A DNA stretch of 64,000 nt from an uncultured Bacteroidales bacterium. GTDB taxonomy: Bacteria; Bacteroidota; Bacteroidia; Bacteroidales; FEN-979. The translations under genes were made by a program, and so were the position numbers. The notes under the pieces are model-generated. The model saw nothing but the letters and a program-made list of their open reading frames with translations, did not search any database and was not told the origin of the DNA. The stretch lies in assembly GCA_903845055.1 (NCBI GenBank), contig CAIMWF010000062.1, forward strand, positions 62,001 through 126,000, written 5' to 3'. Below are positions 9,045 through 18,092 of the stretch, piece after piece (the first letter of the stretch is position 1; every line of letters starts with the position of its first letter).

Positions 9045-10043
9045 GTGTTTATACGTTTTTTTAAATCCAGCTTTTTCATACAGTACCTCACCATAGGGGT
9101 TATCGGGCTGTGCCTGTGGGCAAGTTCGTTTTTGGCCCCCCCCGGGATGCCCGCACCAGACGGGCCGGTTCCGTTGTATGAAATGCTGTACAGCCTCCTT
9201 CACAACTACCCGGTGACGGCAAGTTTACTGGGATTCCTGCTGGTCATGGGCGAAACCTACTGGCTCACCACGATCCTTAGCAGCCACGACCTTGTAATGA
9301 AAAATTCATCACTGTCGGCACTGGTTTTCATCGTCATGATGAGTTTTCTTCCGGGGCAGCTGACCCTGAACCCCATCAACATCTCCCTTGCCTTCATGAT
9401 CCTTGTGCTTTACCATCTTTTAATCTCATACAACAAACCGGAACACCTCGACCGCATCTTCGCCGCAGGGTTTTTCACGGCATTCGCCAGTCTGTTTTAC
9501 CTCCCTTTCCTTTTCTGGTTTGTTTTCGTGGTAATCAGCTTCCTGATTTTCAGGGCCGGGAACTGGCGCGCATGGCTGGCTGCTTTCATCGGGCTGCTCA
9601 CACCGTTTATATATGTGGTGGTTTGGTATTTCTGGCATGACCGGCTGACAGTCGTCATGAACGAATACCTGGCCTTCTTCCGCCACATCCTGGTTTTCCC
9701 AAACCCGTTTCATACCGACTTCTGGATTCTCAGCGGGTTCACCCTCCTCCTTGCATCCTGGGGAATAGTCGCGTTTCGCAGCGGGCCTGTCGAGAAAACT
9801 GTTGAGATCAGGTCAAAGACCAACATTCTCATGTGGACACTGGTATTTACCCTGATATCATTTACCTACGCCCGATCCCTGGCCATCTTTCACCCTGCGC
9901 TTGCCATGCCGGCCATGGCGATGGTCATCACAGGAACCCTGACGAGGCTGAAAAAAACCCGCGTTACGGAGATCATCCTTCTGATATATTTTCTGGCCGT
10001 ATTGTTTAACAACCTTTTCATCCACAATATTTTTTATCGTTAA
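9045..10043 (+). CDS. DUF6427-like polytopic membrane protein
   Basis: Hydrophobic protein of 332 residues with about nine membrane segments; function unknown. It resembles the Bacteroidota-specific DUF6427 family (N-terminal FIRFFKSSFFIQY, then a run of membrane helices). The start is GTG; no ATG is available nearby, and the reading frame begins 72 bases after purD. It is 5 bases before rnhB and probably cotranscribed with it. No catalytic motif is visible. Confidence 0.65.
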   Translation: MFIRFFKSSFFIQYLTIGVIGLCLWASSFLAPPGMPAPDGPVPLYEMLYSLLHNYPVTASLLGFLLVMGETYWLTTILSSHDLVMKNSSLSALVFIVMMSFLPGQLTLNPINISLAFMILVLYHLLISYNKPEHLDRIFAAGFFTAFASLFYLPFLFWFVFVVISFLIFRAGNWRAWLAAFIGLLTPFIYVVVWYFWHDRLTVVMNEYLAFFRHILVFPNPFHTDFWILSGFTLLLASWGIVAFRSGPVEKTVEIRSKTNILMWTLVFTLISFTYARSLAIFHPALAMPAMAMVITGTLTRLKKTRVTEIILLIYFLAVLFNNLFIHNIFYR

Positions 10044-10048
10044 CGGCC

Positions 10049-10642
10049 ATGAAACTCGCCATGCTTGCGGACCATTATTCCGAATCGCTTACCGAGGCCG
10101 GTTGTGATGAAGCCGGCCGGGGATGCCTGGCAGGACCCGTGGTTGCCGCGGCCGTCATCCTTGAACGCGATTTCAGGAATGAGACCCTGAACGACTCAAA
10201 ACAGCTTACCCGGAAACAACGCGACAACCTCCGCCTGGTCATCGAGGAGCAGGCCGTTGCATGGGCTGTTGCGTTCGTTGACGCGGCAACAATCGACCAG
10301 GTTAATATCCTGAATGCCTCCATCTTGGCCATGCATCTGGCCGTTGGTAAACTGAGCTGTTGTCCGCAGTTGCTCCTGATCGACGGAAACCGGTTTAAAC
10401 CCTACCCGGGCATCCTGCATCAATGCATTGTAAAAGGAGATGAAAAATTCCTTTCCATCGCCGCTGCCTCCGTACTTGCCAAAACCCACCGCGATGAGTT
10501 TATGCGCCGTATCCATGAGGAATATCCCCGGTATAACTGGAAATCCAATAAAGGATACCCTTCGCCCCGGCATCGCGAAACAATCATTGAACTGGGTGCG
10601 ACCCCCTATCACCGGTTGACCTTCAGGGTGAGGGGTTCATAA
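10049..10642 (+). CDS. rnhB: Ribonuclease HII
   Basis: Removes RNA from RNA-DNA hybrids, including single ribonucleotides in DNA. The catalytic signature CDEAGRGCLAGPV starts at residue 19; LLIDGNRF and KGDEKFLSIAAASVLAKTHRD supply the other acidic and lysine/serine motifs. Length (197) is typical. It begins 5 bases after the DUF6427-like gene. Confidence 0.97.
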   Translation: MKLAMLADHYSESLTEAGCDEAGRGCLAGPVVAAAVILERDFRNETLNDSKQLTRKQRDNLRLVIEEQAVAWAVAFVDAATIDQVNILNASILAMHLAVGKLSCCPQLLLIDGNRFKPYPGILHQCIVKGDEKFLSIAAASVLAKTHRDEFMRRIHEEYPRYNWKSNKGYPSPRHRETIIELGATPYHRLTFRVRGS

Positions 10643-10681
10643 CTTCCGCCCGGGGTAACGGGATCAATTGGCAATTTAGGT

Positions 10682-10689
10682 TACCTTTG
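10682..10689 (+). promoter_or_regulatory. Bacteroidota -7 box (TACCTTTG)
   Basis: TACCTTTG lies 28 bases before the ATG at 10717. It overlaps the alternative upstream start at 10687, which is therefore unlikely to be used. Confidence 0.6.
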
Positions 10690-10716
10690 CGCCGGTTTTT
10701 TCAAGGAAAACCATAC

Positions 10717-13470
10717 ATGAAAAACCTCAGAATTTATCTGCTTGCCTTTGCGGCGGTGGTTACCCTGGCAGGATTTTCCTGGTTAAGCTTCAGCCTCTAC
10801 CAGAAAATTCACCGGCCTGCCGAATCGCCATTCAATGCAATTCCGGGGAACACCGCCCTGATCATCCAGATCAATAAGGCAGGAAACCTGCTGGAAGAGA
10901 TGAACCGGTCGAATCTTTTGTGGAAGGCCCTCTCCCGCTTCCCCGGGATCAGCGTGGTCAGGAATGAGCTGCAGTTTGTCGACTCGGCCGGCCGAAAAAA
11001 CGAAAAGATCTGTAAAATCTTTCAGCAATACAATGTACTGGTTGCCATTACACTGAGCGGACGGACCAATTTCGGGGCATTGTACATCACCACCGTGTCA
11101 GGCTCCAGTCCAGAATCGGATATTTCCGATTACATCCAAGAAATCAGTTCGGGCCGGGCAATTATCTCCGAAACCCCATATTCCACCACCAGTCTGAAAA
11201 GAATCCTGTACAAGGGAAGCCGCGACTCATTTTATTTTGCCGTTATCAAGGGTGTCTTCATGGGTAGTTTTCACGCCGACCTTGTCAAGAGGGCCGTCGA
11301 CCGGCTATCGCTCAACACTCCCATGGCCGCATCGGCTGGCTTCAGGAAGGTGGAGGCCTCCGCAGGCAAAAAAGTGGATGCAAACATCTTTGTCAACTAC
11401 CGGTTTTTTTCACTGGTCCTCTCAAAGCTTACCCGTGACGAGAATCTGCCGGAATTGCTGAAACTCTCCAATTTTGCCGACTGGAGCGGGCTCGACCTGA
11501 TGATTAAAAAGGACGAGCTTCTTTTTAACGGTATTACGGTCGCTTCCGACAGCAGCCAGCAATTCCTGGCGCTTTTCAACGACCAGAAACCCCAGAAGAA
11601 GGAACTGACCTGCATCATCCCCGAAAAGGTCCGCTACTTTGCCACCTACGGTTGGAGCGACGCTTCCCGCTTCAGCCAGCGTTTCCAGAACCGTACGCCG
11701 CACGATGAGGGATTTGCAGCGGAACAGAACCTCGCAACCACCCTCATCGACCGGTTCCAGCTTAACATTGGCGAATATTTCCTTCCCTGGATCGGGCACG
11801 AAGGATGCCTCTTTACACTCGCGGAGCGCGAATCCTCGGCCGATGTGAACTATTCGGCTTTCAGCTCCCAGGACACACTGCTCACCCGATCGCTGCTGTT
11901 CGCCCTTGCCGATACCATCGGGATCAGGGCCGACTCCATCCTTTTCAGGGGACACAAGATCTACCGGATGGACCTTCCGGCCTTTATCCCAACCCTTTTT
12001 GGTGAACTTTTTTCCAAGGTTGATGTTAAATGTTTCACTTTCCTGAAAGGTTACGTGGTTTTCGCACGGCAGCCCAAAGACCTTGAACAGGTGATCAGCG
12101 CTGTATCTGAAAATACAACCATTGACAAAGATAAAACCTACAGGGATTTTGAAGTAAGCCTGTCGGAAACATCGAATGTATACTATTATTTCAGCACGCG
12201 AAACGCCCTGCCGTCCCTTAAAAGTGTAATGAGCCAGGAGCTGGCCGACCAGCTGAACCCGGTCATGGACAGCCTGCGCAAATTTGAATCGGTTGCTTTC
12301 CAGTTCAGCAATGCCGACGGAAAATTCTATTCGAACATCTTCTTGCGTTACAATCCGAACCTGGGGAAGGAAGGCCCCCTGGAATGGCAGGCAAAACTCG
12401 ACACCAGCATTTCAGGGCAACCCAGGATATTTCAAGGGGGCACAGGCAGCGACCCCATGGTGACGGTGACCGATTGCATCGGTAATCTCTATGTCATTGA
12501 TCCGCAGGGACATGTCCAATGGCGCGTTCATCTCATGGGGAACCTTCTGGGTGAGATCCATGGCATCAGGCTTCCCGGAAGCGACTCGCTCTACCTGCTC
12601 TTTAACACCGATACCCATTTATATCTTCTGCACGCAGACGGACGGTTTGCAGAAAAATTCCCGATGCGTTTTCCCATCCACGCAACCAATGGTCTATCCA
12701 TTACGGACTGGGAAAATAATCGGGATTACCATATTTTTGTCGCCTTCCAGGATAACCGTGTCTACAGCTTTTCCCTGGGCGGCACTTCCGATCCCGGCTG
12801 GAAACGCCCGGGACTGAAGGAAGAGATCACTGAACCCCTTGCAAGTTACGTGATCGGGAACAGGGAATACCTGGTTATTTCGGGTCACACAGGTACAACA
12901 GCCTTTGTCGGCCGCACAGGTGTTCCACGGCTTACCCCGGGCCCACGGTTTCTGCGGGCGTCAAATTCAGGAATTTATCCCAACAAAACCGGTAAACGGG
13001 GTGAATTCGTAACCACCGACCCCGACGGGAAGGTGATCTTCCTGCAACAAAACGGAAAGACAACCGAGGTCACCCTGAATCTTTTTTCAGCGGCTCACCG
13101 GTTTTACTATGAAGACATCACGGGCAACGCTCAGGATGAGTTCATTTTCATCGACCGGAACCGGGTCTATTACTACGGAAATAATTTTAAACCCGTATAC
13201 TCCTATATGTTCCGTCATGCCAACACCTGCCCGCCCTTCCTGCTGCACGGTGCCGACGGAAAAACCATGGTTGGTTTCGTCATGCCCGAAACAAACGAAC
13301 TATACCTGTTCGACCGCTACGGTTACCGTGAACTCGAATCGGGTATCCGCGGGAACACGCCTTTCGACATCGGGAATCTGGAACCGGGAAACAAGCAGCG
13401 GCTTGTGGTGGGTGCCGGGAAATATCTCAAATGCTTCCGGTTAGCGCAACCGGAGCCTGGTTCCAGGTAG
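10717..13470 (+). CDS. Membrane-anchored DUF3352-like/propeller-like protein
   Basis: Large protein of 917 residues with one N-terminal membrane helix (about 5-25) and the rest outside the cytoplasmic membrane. The first half resembles DUF3352-type proteins (FNAIPGNTALIIQINKAGN near the start). The second half (from about residue 560) has repeated beta segments such as GNLYVIDPQGHVQW, HLYLLHADGRF and VYSFSLGG, resembling PQQ-type propeller blades. Function unknown; the fold suggests binding or scaffolding rather than catalysis. A promoter box at 10682 decides the start. Its 3' end overlaps the convergent hydrolase gene by 30 bases. Confidence 0.7.
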   Translation: MKNLRIYLLAFAAVVTLAGFSWLSFSLYQKIHRPAESPFNAIPGNTALIIQINKAGNLLEEMNRSNLLWKALSRFPGISVVRNELQFVDSAGRKNEKICKIFQQYNVLVAITLSGRTNFGALYITTVSGSSPESDISDYIQEISSGRAIISETPYSTTSLKRILYKGSRDSFYFAVIKGVFMGSFHADLVKRAVDRLSLNTPMAASAGFRKVEASAGKKVDANIFVNYRFFSLVLSKLTRDENLPELLKLSNFADWSGLDLMIKKDELLFNGITVASDSSQQFLALFNDQKPQKKELTCIIPEKVRYFATYGWSDASRFSQRFQNRTPHDEGFAAEQNLATTLIDRFQLNIGEYFLPWIGHEGCLFTLAERESSADVNYSAFSSQDTLLTRSLLFALADTIGIRADSILFRGHKIYRMDLPAFIPTLFGELFSKVDVKCFTFLKGYVVFARQPKDLEQVISAVSENTTIDKDKTYRDFEVSLSETSNVYYYFSTRNALPSLKSVMSQELADQLNPVMDSLRKFESVAFQFSNADGKFYSNIFLRYNPNLGKEGPLEWQAKLDTSISGQPRIFQGGTGSDPMVTVTDCIGNLYVIDPQGHVQWRVHLMGNLLGEIHGIRLPGSDSLYLLFNTDTHLYLLHADGRFAEKFPMRFPIHATNGLSITDWENNRDYHIFVAFQDNRVYSFSLGGTSDPGWKRPGLKEEITEPLASYVIGNREYLVISGHTGTTAFVGRTGVPRLTPGPRFLRASNSGIYPNKTGKRGEFVTTDPDGKVIFLQQNGKTTEVTLNLFSAAHRFYYEDITGNAQDEFIFIDRNRVYYYGNNFKPVYSYMFRHANTCPPFLLHGADGKTMVGFVMPETNELYLFDRYGYRELESGIRGNTPFDIGNLEPGNKQRLVVGAGKYLKCFRLAQPEPGSR

Positions 13471-14415
13471 GGGCTCCGCATTTTCCGAAAGCGGGTTTCT
13501 TTTGTACAGCATTTTTAATTTTATGCCATATCCCTGTGCAATCCGTGCGAGAGTCTCCCCGCTCTGCACCACATGGGTGGCATGGGCGGCTTTTCGGCGT
13601 TTTGCATGCAGGTATATGATCTGACCAGGATGCAGGTTGCTGTCGTTCAAATCGTTAAACTTCATCAACTTCCTGATCGAAATATTGAAAGCGCTGCTTA
13701 ACCTTGCCAAATTGTCTTCCTTTCCGGCCAGGACCAGGCGGAGACCGTTGTTAATATATACCTGGTGACCATCGGGGGCCATTTCTGCCAGACTGAAATG
13801 GCTGACCCACGGATTTGACGAAATTTCCCCGCCGTTCATGGCAAGTGAATCCGCGAACGCCTTGCCGAAGTCTCCGCTGTCGAACCTGAAAAGTTTGTAG
13901 GTTTCAATCGTTTTGATCAGCTGACCGGCATAAGCGGGATTGGTAGCATATCCGGCATTCTTCAGTCCCAGGGCCCATCCCGCGTAATCGGTTATCCTGA
14001 GATGGAACAAGGATTTGTAACGGTCCCGCTCCACCAGGAAGGATGAGTGATCGCGAAAACACTGCTCAGCCGAACTGTACTTTCTGAAACATTCGTTCGG
14101 ACGGTCATCATCCTTGTACATGGTCTCGCCCGTCCAGTCCTTATGGCACTTGATCCCGAAATGGTTGTTGGCCTGAACCGCCAGCGGACTCTGGCCCGCA
14201 TTTGACTCCAGGATCCCCTGTGCGAGGGTGATGCTTGCCGGGATTTTTGATACCGCCATTTCATGAACCGCAATCTCCCGGTACCTGACAATATATCGCA
14301 ACACCATGGTTTTATAGTCGGCCCGCTGGGCCACCACCGGGGGGGTCAACGATAACAGGAACAGCATCGTGATGCTGATTTTCAGGAAAGGAATAGCCGG
14401 GCAGAATGTCTTCAT
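13441..14415 (-). CDS. GH73-type N-acetylglucosaminidase with two LysM domains
   Basis: Exported peptidoglycan hydrolase of 324 residues. It has a signal peptide (about 1-29, ending VVAQ), a GH73/mannosyl-glycoprotein endo-N-acetylglucosaminidase-like domain (about 35-180) with SITLAQGILESNAGQS, where the glutamate is the likely catalytic acid, and NHFGIKCHKDWTG, then two LysM-type repeats (about 215-270 and 277-323), the second beginning THVVQSGETLARIA. It cleaves glycan strands and binds peptidoglycan through LysM. It stands alone, convergent with the propeller-like gene, whose 3' end it overlaps by 30 bases. Confidence 0.92.
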   Translation of the reverse strand: MKTFCPAIPFLKISITMLFLLSLTPPVVAQRADYKTMVLRYIVRYREIAVHEMAVSKIPASITLAQGILESNAGQSPLAVQANNHFGIKCHKDWTGETMYKDDDRPNECFRKYSSAEQCFRDHSSFLVERDRYKSLFHLRITDYAGWALGLKNAGYATNPAYAGQLIKTIETYKLFRFDSGDFGKAFADSLAMNGGEISSNPWVSHFSLAEMAPDGHQVYINNGLRLVLAGKEDNLARLSSAFNISIRKLMKFNDLNDSNLHPGQIIYLHAKRRKAAHATHVVQSGETLARIAQGYGIKLKMLYKRNPLSENAEPLPGTRLRLR

Positions 14416-14549
14416 GAGCAGATTATATTGGCAGACAACGGGTTTTTACTTCTTTATTCAAACGGCAGGTCCATGAATTCCGGTATAACTCCCGGCAAAA
14501 ATACGGTTGATCTCCTACCGTCACCTTCGAGGTATGAAACGGGCCAGGC

Positions 14550-14563
14550 TTGAACCGGTTCAA
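14550..14563. repeat. 14-bp perfect palindrome after murD
   Basis: TTGAACCGGTTCAA sits three bases beyond the murD stop, in the 151-bp gap before the hydrolase gene. There is no T-run beside it, so it is not a standard terminator. Role unknown. Confidence 0.4.
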
Positions 14564-14566
14564 CCG

Positions 14567-15961
14567 TCAATGTGTCACAAGGTCGCGGAACCGCCGGCCC
14601 CGTTCCTCGAAATTCCGGAATTCGTCATAGCTTGCCGCCGCGGGCGACAACAGGCATGCATGGCCCGGCAAAGTTTCGCGGAATGCGATCTCCCTGAAAT
14701 CGTCAAACCGGTTTATATAAAAAAGTTTCTGATCAGGATTCCCGAACTTCTCCAGGAGCCCGCCGATGCGCCTGCCGGCTTCGCCTGCCAGGATGATGTT
14801 CCTGATGCCCGATTTTCCAAGGAACGACGCCAGGTCATCGTATTCAATCCCCCGGTCGAATCCCCCGGCGACAAGTGTATCCACCTTCGGGATCGCCCTG
14901 ACCGCCTCCATGCAGGCTTCGGGGATGGTGGCGATCGAGTCGTTGTAAAAATGTATCTTCCCGAATTCACCGACATATTCAAGACGGTGTTCGAGCCCTT
15001 TAAACGTCGCAACAGCGTCACTTACCGATTCAGGATCAATCCCATGGATCATGGCAACGCTGATGGCCGCCAGGATGTTTTTCAGGTTGTGTTCCCCGCG
15101 CAGGAAGCGGTCCTGGTGGATCTGCCAAACCGGGACAGTATCCCTGCCATTGGAAAAGCAGGCCCATCCGTCGCGAAGAAAAGAACCCGGACCCGTTTCC
15201 CCGGCAACCGAAAACGGGTAACATCTCCTGTGGCTGCAAAAGGGCTGCACATGACCCGAAACAAGCGCATCATCCATATTGTAAACAAGAAAATCCTCTT
15301 CCTGCTGGTACCGGGTGACATTCACTTTGGCCTGCTGGTATTGACCATAGCTTTCATAGGCATCGAGGTGTTCCTGGAAAAGGTTCAGCAACACCGAAAT
15401 GTGGGGCGCAACGGTAATGAATTCGAGTTGGTGCGACGACAGTTCAAACACAACAATTGTTTCGGGCCCGACCAGGTCGGCAATGTGAAAAACCGGGCTG
15501 CCAATGTTCCCGGCAAGGAGGGCGTCCTTTCCTGCTGTTTTCAGGATGTGGTGAATGAGGCTTGCGGTCGTGCTTTTGCCCTTGGTGCCGGTGACGCCGA
15601 TCACCCTGCCGGCAAAACACTCAAGAAAAATTTCGGTTTGCGAGGTGATCTGATCCCTTCTTATCCGGCCGCCCGGGTGGTTCTGATCCTGCAGCAGTTG
15701 CCAGACAGGGATCCCGGGAGACCGGAATATGGCATCGAAACCCTGCAGTTGTTCCAGGTAACCAGGCCCGGTGATCAGGGCAACCGCATCGTCATGAGCG
15801 ATCAGCGGGTTGTCGCGGATGGCTTCACTGGCATCGGCAATCGTAAGGCGTTTACCGGGAAACGCCTCGCGCAGCCGGGAATAACTTGCCTGACCTTCAC
15901 GGCCGAATCCAAGCAGAACAATCGATTTGCCCGTGAACCGTTTCCTGAGATATTCAATCAT
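14567..15961 (-). CDS. murD: UDP-MurNAc-L-Ala glutamate ligase (MurD; probably the L-Glu-using MurD2 type)
   Basis: Mur ligase of 464 residues that adds glutamate to UDP-MurNAc-L-alanine with ATP. An N-terminal Rossmann-like domain (VLLGFGREGQASYSRL), the ATPase P-loop VTGTKGKSTT (about residue 122), the central motif ELSSHQLE, HLDAYESYGQYQQAK, and the C-terminal domain with YNDSIATIP and AGGFDRG are all present. Its start overlaps the end of murL by four bases (ATGA), so the two are translationally coupled. In Xanthomonas the murL partner MurD2 takes L-Glu instead of D-Glu; I infer the same here from the coupling, since substrate stereospecificity cannot be read from sequence. It is not in a dcw cluster. 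Confidence 0.85.
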   Translation of the reverse strand: MIEYLRKRFTGKSIVLLGFGREGQASYSRLREAFPGKRLTIADASEAIRDNPLIAHDDAVALITGPGYLEQLQGFDAIFRSPGIPVWQLLQDQNHPGGRIRRDQITSQTEIFLECFAGRVIGVTGTKGKSTTASLIHHILKTAGKDALLAGNIGSPVFHIADLVGPETIVVFELSSHQLEFITVAPHISVLLNLFQEHLDAYESYGQYQQAKVNVTRYQQEEDFLVYNMDDALVSGHVQPFCSHRRCYPFSVAGETGPGSFLRDGWACFSNGRDTVPVWQIHQDRFLRGEHNLKNILAAISVAMIHGIDPESVSDAVATFKGLEHRLEYVGEFGKIHFYNDSIATIPEACMEAVRAIPKVDTLVAGGFDRGIEYDDLASFLGKSGIRNIILAGEAGRRIGGLLEKFGNPDQKLFYINRFDDFREIAFRETLPGHACLLSPAAASYDEFRNFEERGRRFRDLVTH

Positions 15962-17361
15962 GACCGGTCATTTTTCAACACCCTGTTTTGAAGCGCATTC
16001 ACCAGTACCTGCTGGAATCCGGGCTGAAGGTGGTGTTCTGTTTCAACATGCAGCAAAGCCTTTTCAAATTCAACCCCCGCGTATTGCCGGTATGCATCCG
16101 TATGGATGTAATACCTTAGCAGGAAGGGCAGTCCGGACGCATCCCGCTGCCGGATGGCTTCACAGAGTGCCAGGTTGACCTCCCGGATGGTTCCCACGCA
16201 ATCGAACGGTTTCTCTTCGGCAATTCCGGTAACCTGGTCGAGGAACAACTGCAGGGACGGATCGTCGAGAAGGTCCTTCCCGAAGATAGCGGCAAGGTTT
16301 TTATCCGGAAGAAACGGCGAGAGCATGATCCAGGTAAAGAGGCATTTGGCACATTGTCCGCACCATGAATCGGTTTTGCTGCCGGCGTTGCAACTTTTAA
16401 AAACCGCGTGGTATCTGGGGAGATCCGAAAAAATGGAAGCTATCTGCAATTCGCTGAGCGGGCGCAGGAAGCTGAAATAATTGATCTCTTCGCTGATCCA
16501 CCGGTGCACATATGTCCGGAACCCTGACTCAAAACCAAGCGACTTCGAATACTGGTGGTTGATCGTGGTTCCACCGATGGTCGGTTCGCTGGCACTTGAT
16601 TCGTTTGACAAAGCAATATGGCGGTGTCCTGACAAAATGGCTGAGAGGACTGTTATAAATGCCAGGAGTGCCGAGAAGGGGGTGTGACCGTTCAGAAAGC
16701 CCTCATCGTTCAATTGAAGCAACAACGGATCGAGGGTCCGGCGGATTTCGATGAATTCCTCCCCGGAAAAACCCATTGCCGCGATTGTTTCAATGCTGGC
16801 CGCCCGCGGGTTCATGATCAGTGGGATACTTCCCGGCAGTTTTCCAAGCAGTTCAAGAGTCACGGCCGAATCCTTGCCCCCGCCAACGGGAATGATCACC
16901 CCGGCATCGGGATAAAATTTTTCTTTGGGGGCAACCGCATCAGAAGCAACCTCAACCTGCATAAAATTGTCTTTCGTTGCAGGGATGGAATTGAGGTAAA
17001 AAAACTCCCCCAGCCCGTTGAAATAGAGTTTTTTCCACCAGGTTACCTGGTCGGGATGCAGTGAAAATGGCCGGATGATCAGCTTTGGTGCGCAGGCCGC
17101 CTTCCAGTAACTGATCAGTTCGATCATGCCGATGTTGAAAACGATGTTATCGAGATGCCCGGCAATCGCCCCATCGGGAAGGAAAAAGGATTTCCTGGGG
17201 ATAAAAAGCGTGGGATGAAAATAAAACTGGCCGGCAAGGTTGAAGGTGAAACGGATATCAAGTCCTTCGGGGTTAAGGGCAATTTCCTGTTTTTCAAAGA
17301 CAAAATAAGGGAATTGCCGGCGTAACCGGTTATATTTATCCTCGCTGCTTGACCTGGCCAT
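15958..17361 (-). CDS. murL: UDP-MurNAc-L-Ala-L-Glu epimerase MurL
   Basis: Protein of 467 residues with a PP-loop ATPase motif, VIIPVGGGKDSAVTLELL (GGGKDS at 160-165), and a cysteine-bearing block, SWCGQCAKCLFTWIML (about 345-360), which resembles the conserved C-terminal block of MurL proteins. MurL inverts the terminal L-Glu of UDP-MurNAc-L-Ala-L-Glu to D-Glu at the cost of ATP, providing D-Glu in peptidoglycan without free D-Glu. The four-base overlap with murD supports this pathway. It is first in the two-gene unit, with a minus-strand promoter box at 17397-17404. The family assignment rests on motifs and context; a related PP-loop enzyme is the alternative. Confidence 0.8.
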   Translation of the reverse strand: MARSSSEDKYNRLRRQFPYFVFEKQEIALNPEGLDIRFTFNLAGQFYFHPTLFIPRKSFFLPDGAIAGHLDNIVFNIGMIELISYWKAACAPKLIIRPFSLHPDQVTWWKKLYFNGLGEFFYLNSIPATKDNFMQVEVASDAVAPKEKFYPDAGVIIPVGGGKDSAVTLELLGKLPGSIPLIMNPRAASIETIAAMGFSGEEFIEIRRTLDPLLLQLNDEGFLNGHTPFSALLAFITVLSAILSGHRHIALSNESSASEPTIGGTTINHQYSKSLGFESGFRTYVHRWISEEINYFSFLRPLSELQIASIFSDLPRYHAVFKSCNAGSKTDSWCGQCAKCLFTWIMLSPFLPDKNLAAIFGKDLLDDPSLQLFLDQVTGIAEEKPFDCVGTIREVNLALCEAIRQRDASGLPFLLRYYIHTDAYRQYAGVEFEKALLHVETEHHLQPGFQQVLVNALQNRVLKNDRS

Positions 17362-17379
17362 GAATTGGTATTATATTTG
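17349..17379 (+). promoter_or_regulatory. Bacteroidota promoter for yqgE (TTG-N20-TATATTTG)
   Basis: TTG at 17349-17351, a 20-base spacer and TATATTTG at 17372-17379 match the Bacteroidota -33/-7 layout. The -33 part lies inside the start of murL. Confidence 0.65.
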
Positions 17380-17396
17380 TAGAGATGACCTCGTCG

Positions 17397-17404
17397 CAAA
17401 AGTA
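17397..17404 (-). promoter_or_regulatory. Bacteroidota -7 box (TACTTTTG) for murL-murD
   Basis: CAAAAGTA on the plus strand reads TACTTTTG on the minus strand, 36 bases before the murL ATG. It faces the yqgE promoter. Confidence 0.5.
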
Positions 17405-17423
17405 CTAAAATTGTAAGAATAAT

Positions 17424-17984
17424 ATGGAAAATCAACGCATAAAGCCCAAACAGGGAAGCATCCTGATCTCTGAGCCGTCGCTGCGCGATTTCTATTTCAG
17501 GCAGTCGGTCATCCTGCTTGCCGAGCACAATGATGAAGGCACCTTCGGGGTGATCATCAACAAGCCCATCGAAGCCCGTCTGAAAGACATCATCAAAGGT
17601 TTCCCCGCTTACAACCTGCCGGTTTTCCTTGGCGGCCCGGTGAAAACCGACAGCATTTTTTACATCCATACGCATGCCGGGGTCGATCATTGCGTGCCGA
17701 TCATGCAGGGGCTTTACTGGGGAGGCGACCTTGAGATCATCAGGTCGATGATGAAACGCAAGGAGATCCTCCCGAACGACATCCGTTTTTTTGTCGGTTA
17801 TTCAGGCTGGTCGCCCAGGCAGCTTGACCGGGAAATCAGCGAGAAATCATGGGTCCTTTCACAAACCACCGCCGGCGAAGTGATCATGGAACATCCTGAA
17901 AACCTCTGGAGCAACTACCTGAAAAACATGGGGCAGGATTACGCCATCTGGGCAAATTATCCCGCCGATCCCGCCTTCAACTGA
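17424..17984 (+). CDS. yqgE: YqgE/AlgH family protein
   Basis: Protein of 186 residues, of the UPF0301/AlgH family. Conserved features include the N-terminal segment GSILISEPSLRDFYFRQSV, the glycine-rich GGPVKTDSIFYIH and FFVGYSGWSPRQLDREI. Family function is not settled; roles in transcription or ribosome assembly have been suggested. It has its own promoter and is divergent from murL. Confidence 0.93.
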   Translation: MENQRIKPKQGSILISEPSLRDFYFRQSVILLAEHNDEGTFGVIINKPIEARLKDIIKGFPAYNLPVFLGGPVKTDSIFYIHTHAGVDHCVPIMQGLYWGGDLEIIRSMMKRKEILPNDIRFFVGYSGWSPRQLDREISEKSWVLSQTTAGEVIMEHPENLWSNYLKNMGQDYAIWANYPADPAFN

Positions 17985-18014
17985 TCCGCTTATTTTTCCA
18001 CCTGTTCCCCTCGC

Positions 18015-18026
18015 GGACGATACCAT
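18015..18026. repeat. 12-bp direct repeat, copy 1 (GGACGATACCAT)
   Basis: GGACGATACCAT, preceded by CCACCTG, occurs here and again at 18822-18833, on either side of the Mpv17-like gene. The spacing between CCACCTG and the 12-mer differs in the two copies. Confidence 0.6.
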
Positions 18027-18092
18027 ATCATAAAAAAAATCTAATTTTACCCGGGATTTCCCGTTTTGGGATTTGACAACACATTTGTGCCT

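Noticed and set aside
14507-15991. 494-codon open frame on the plus strand
   Set aside because: It lies antisense to murD, has no protein-family features and reflects G/C-biased third positions of the real gene.
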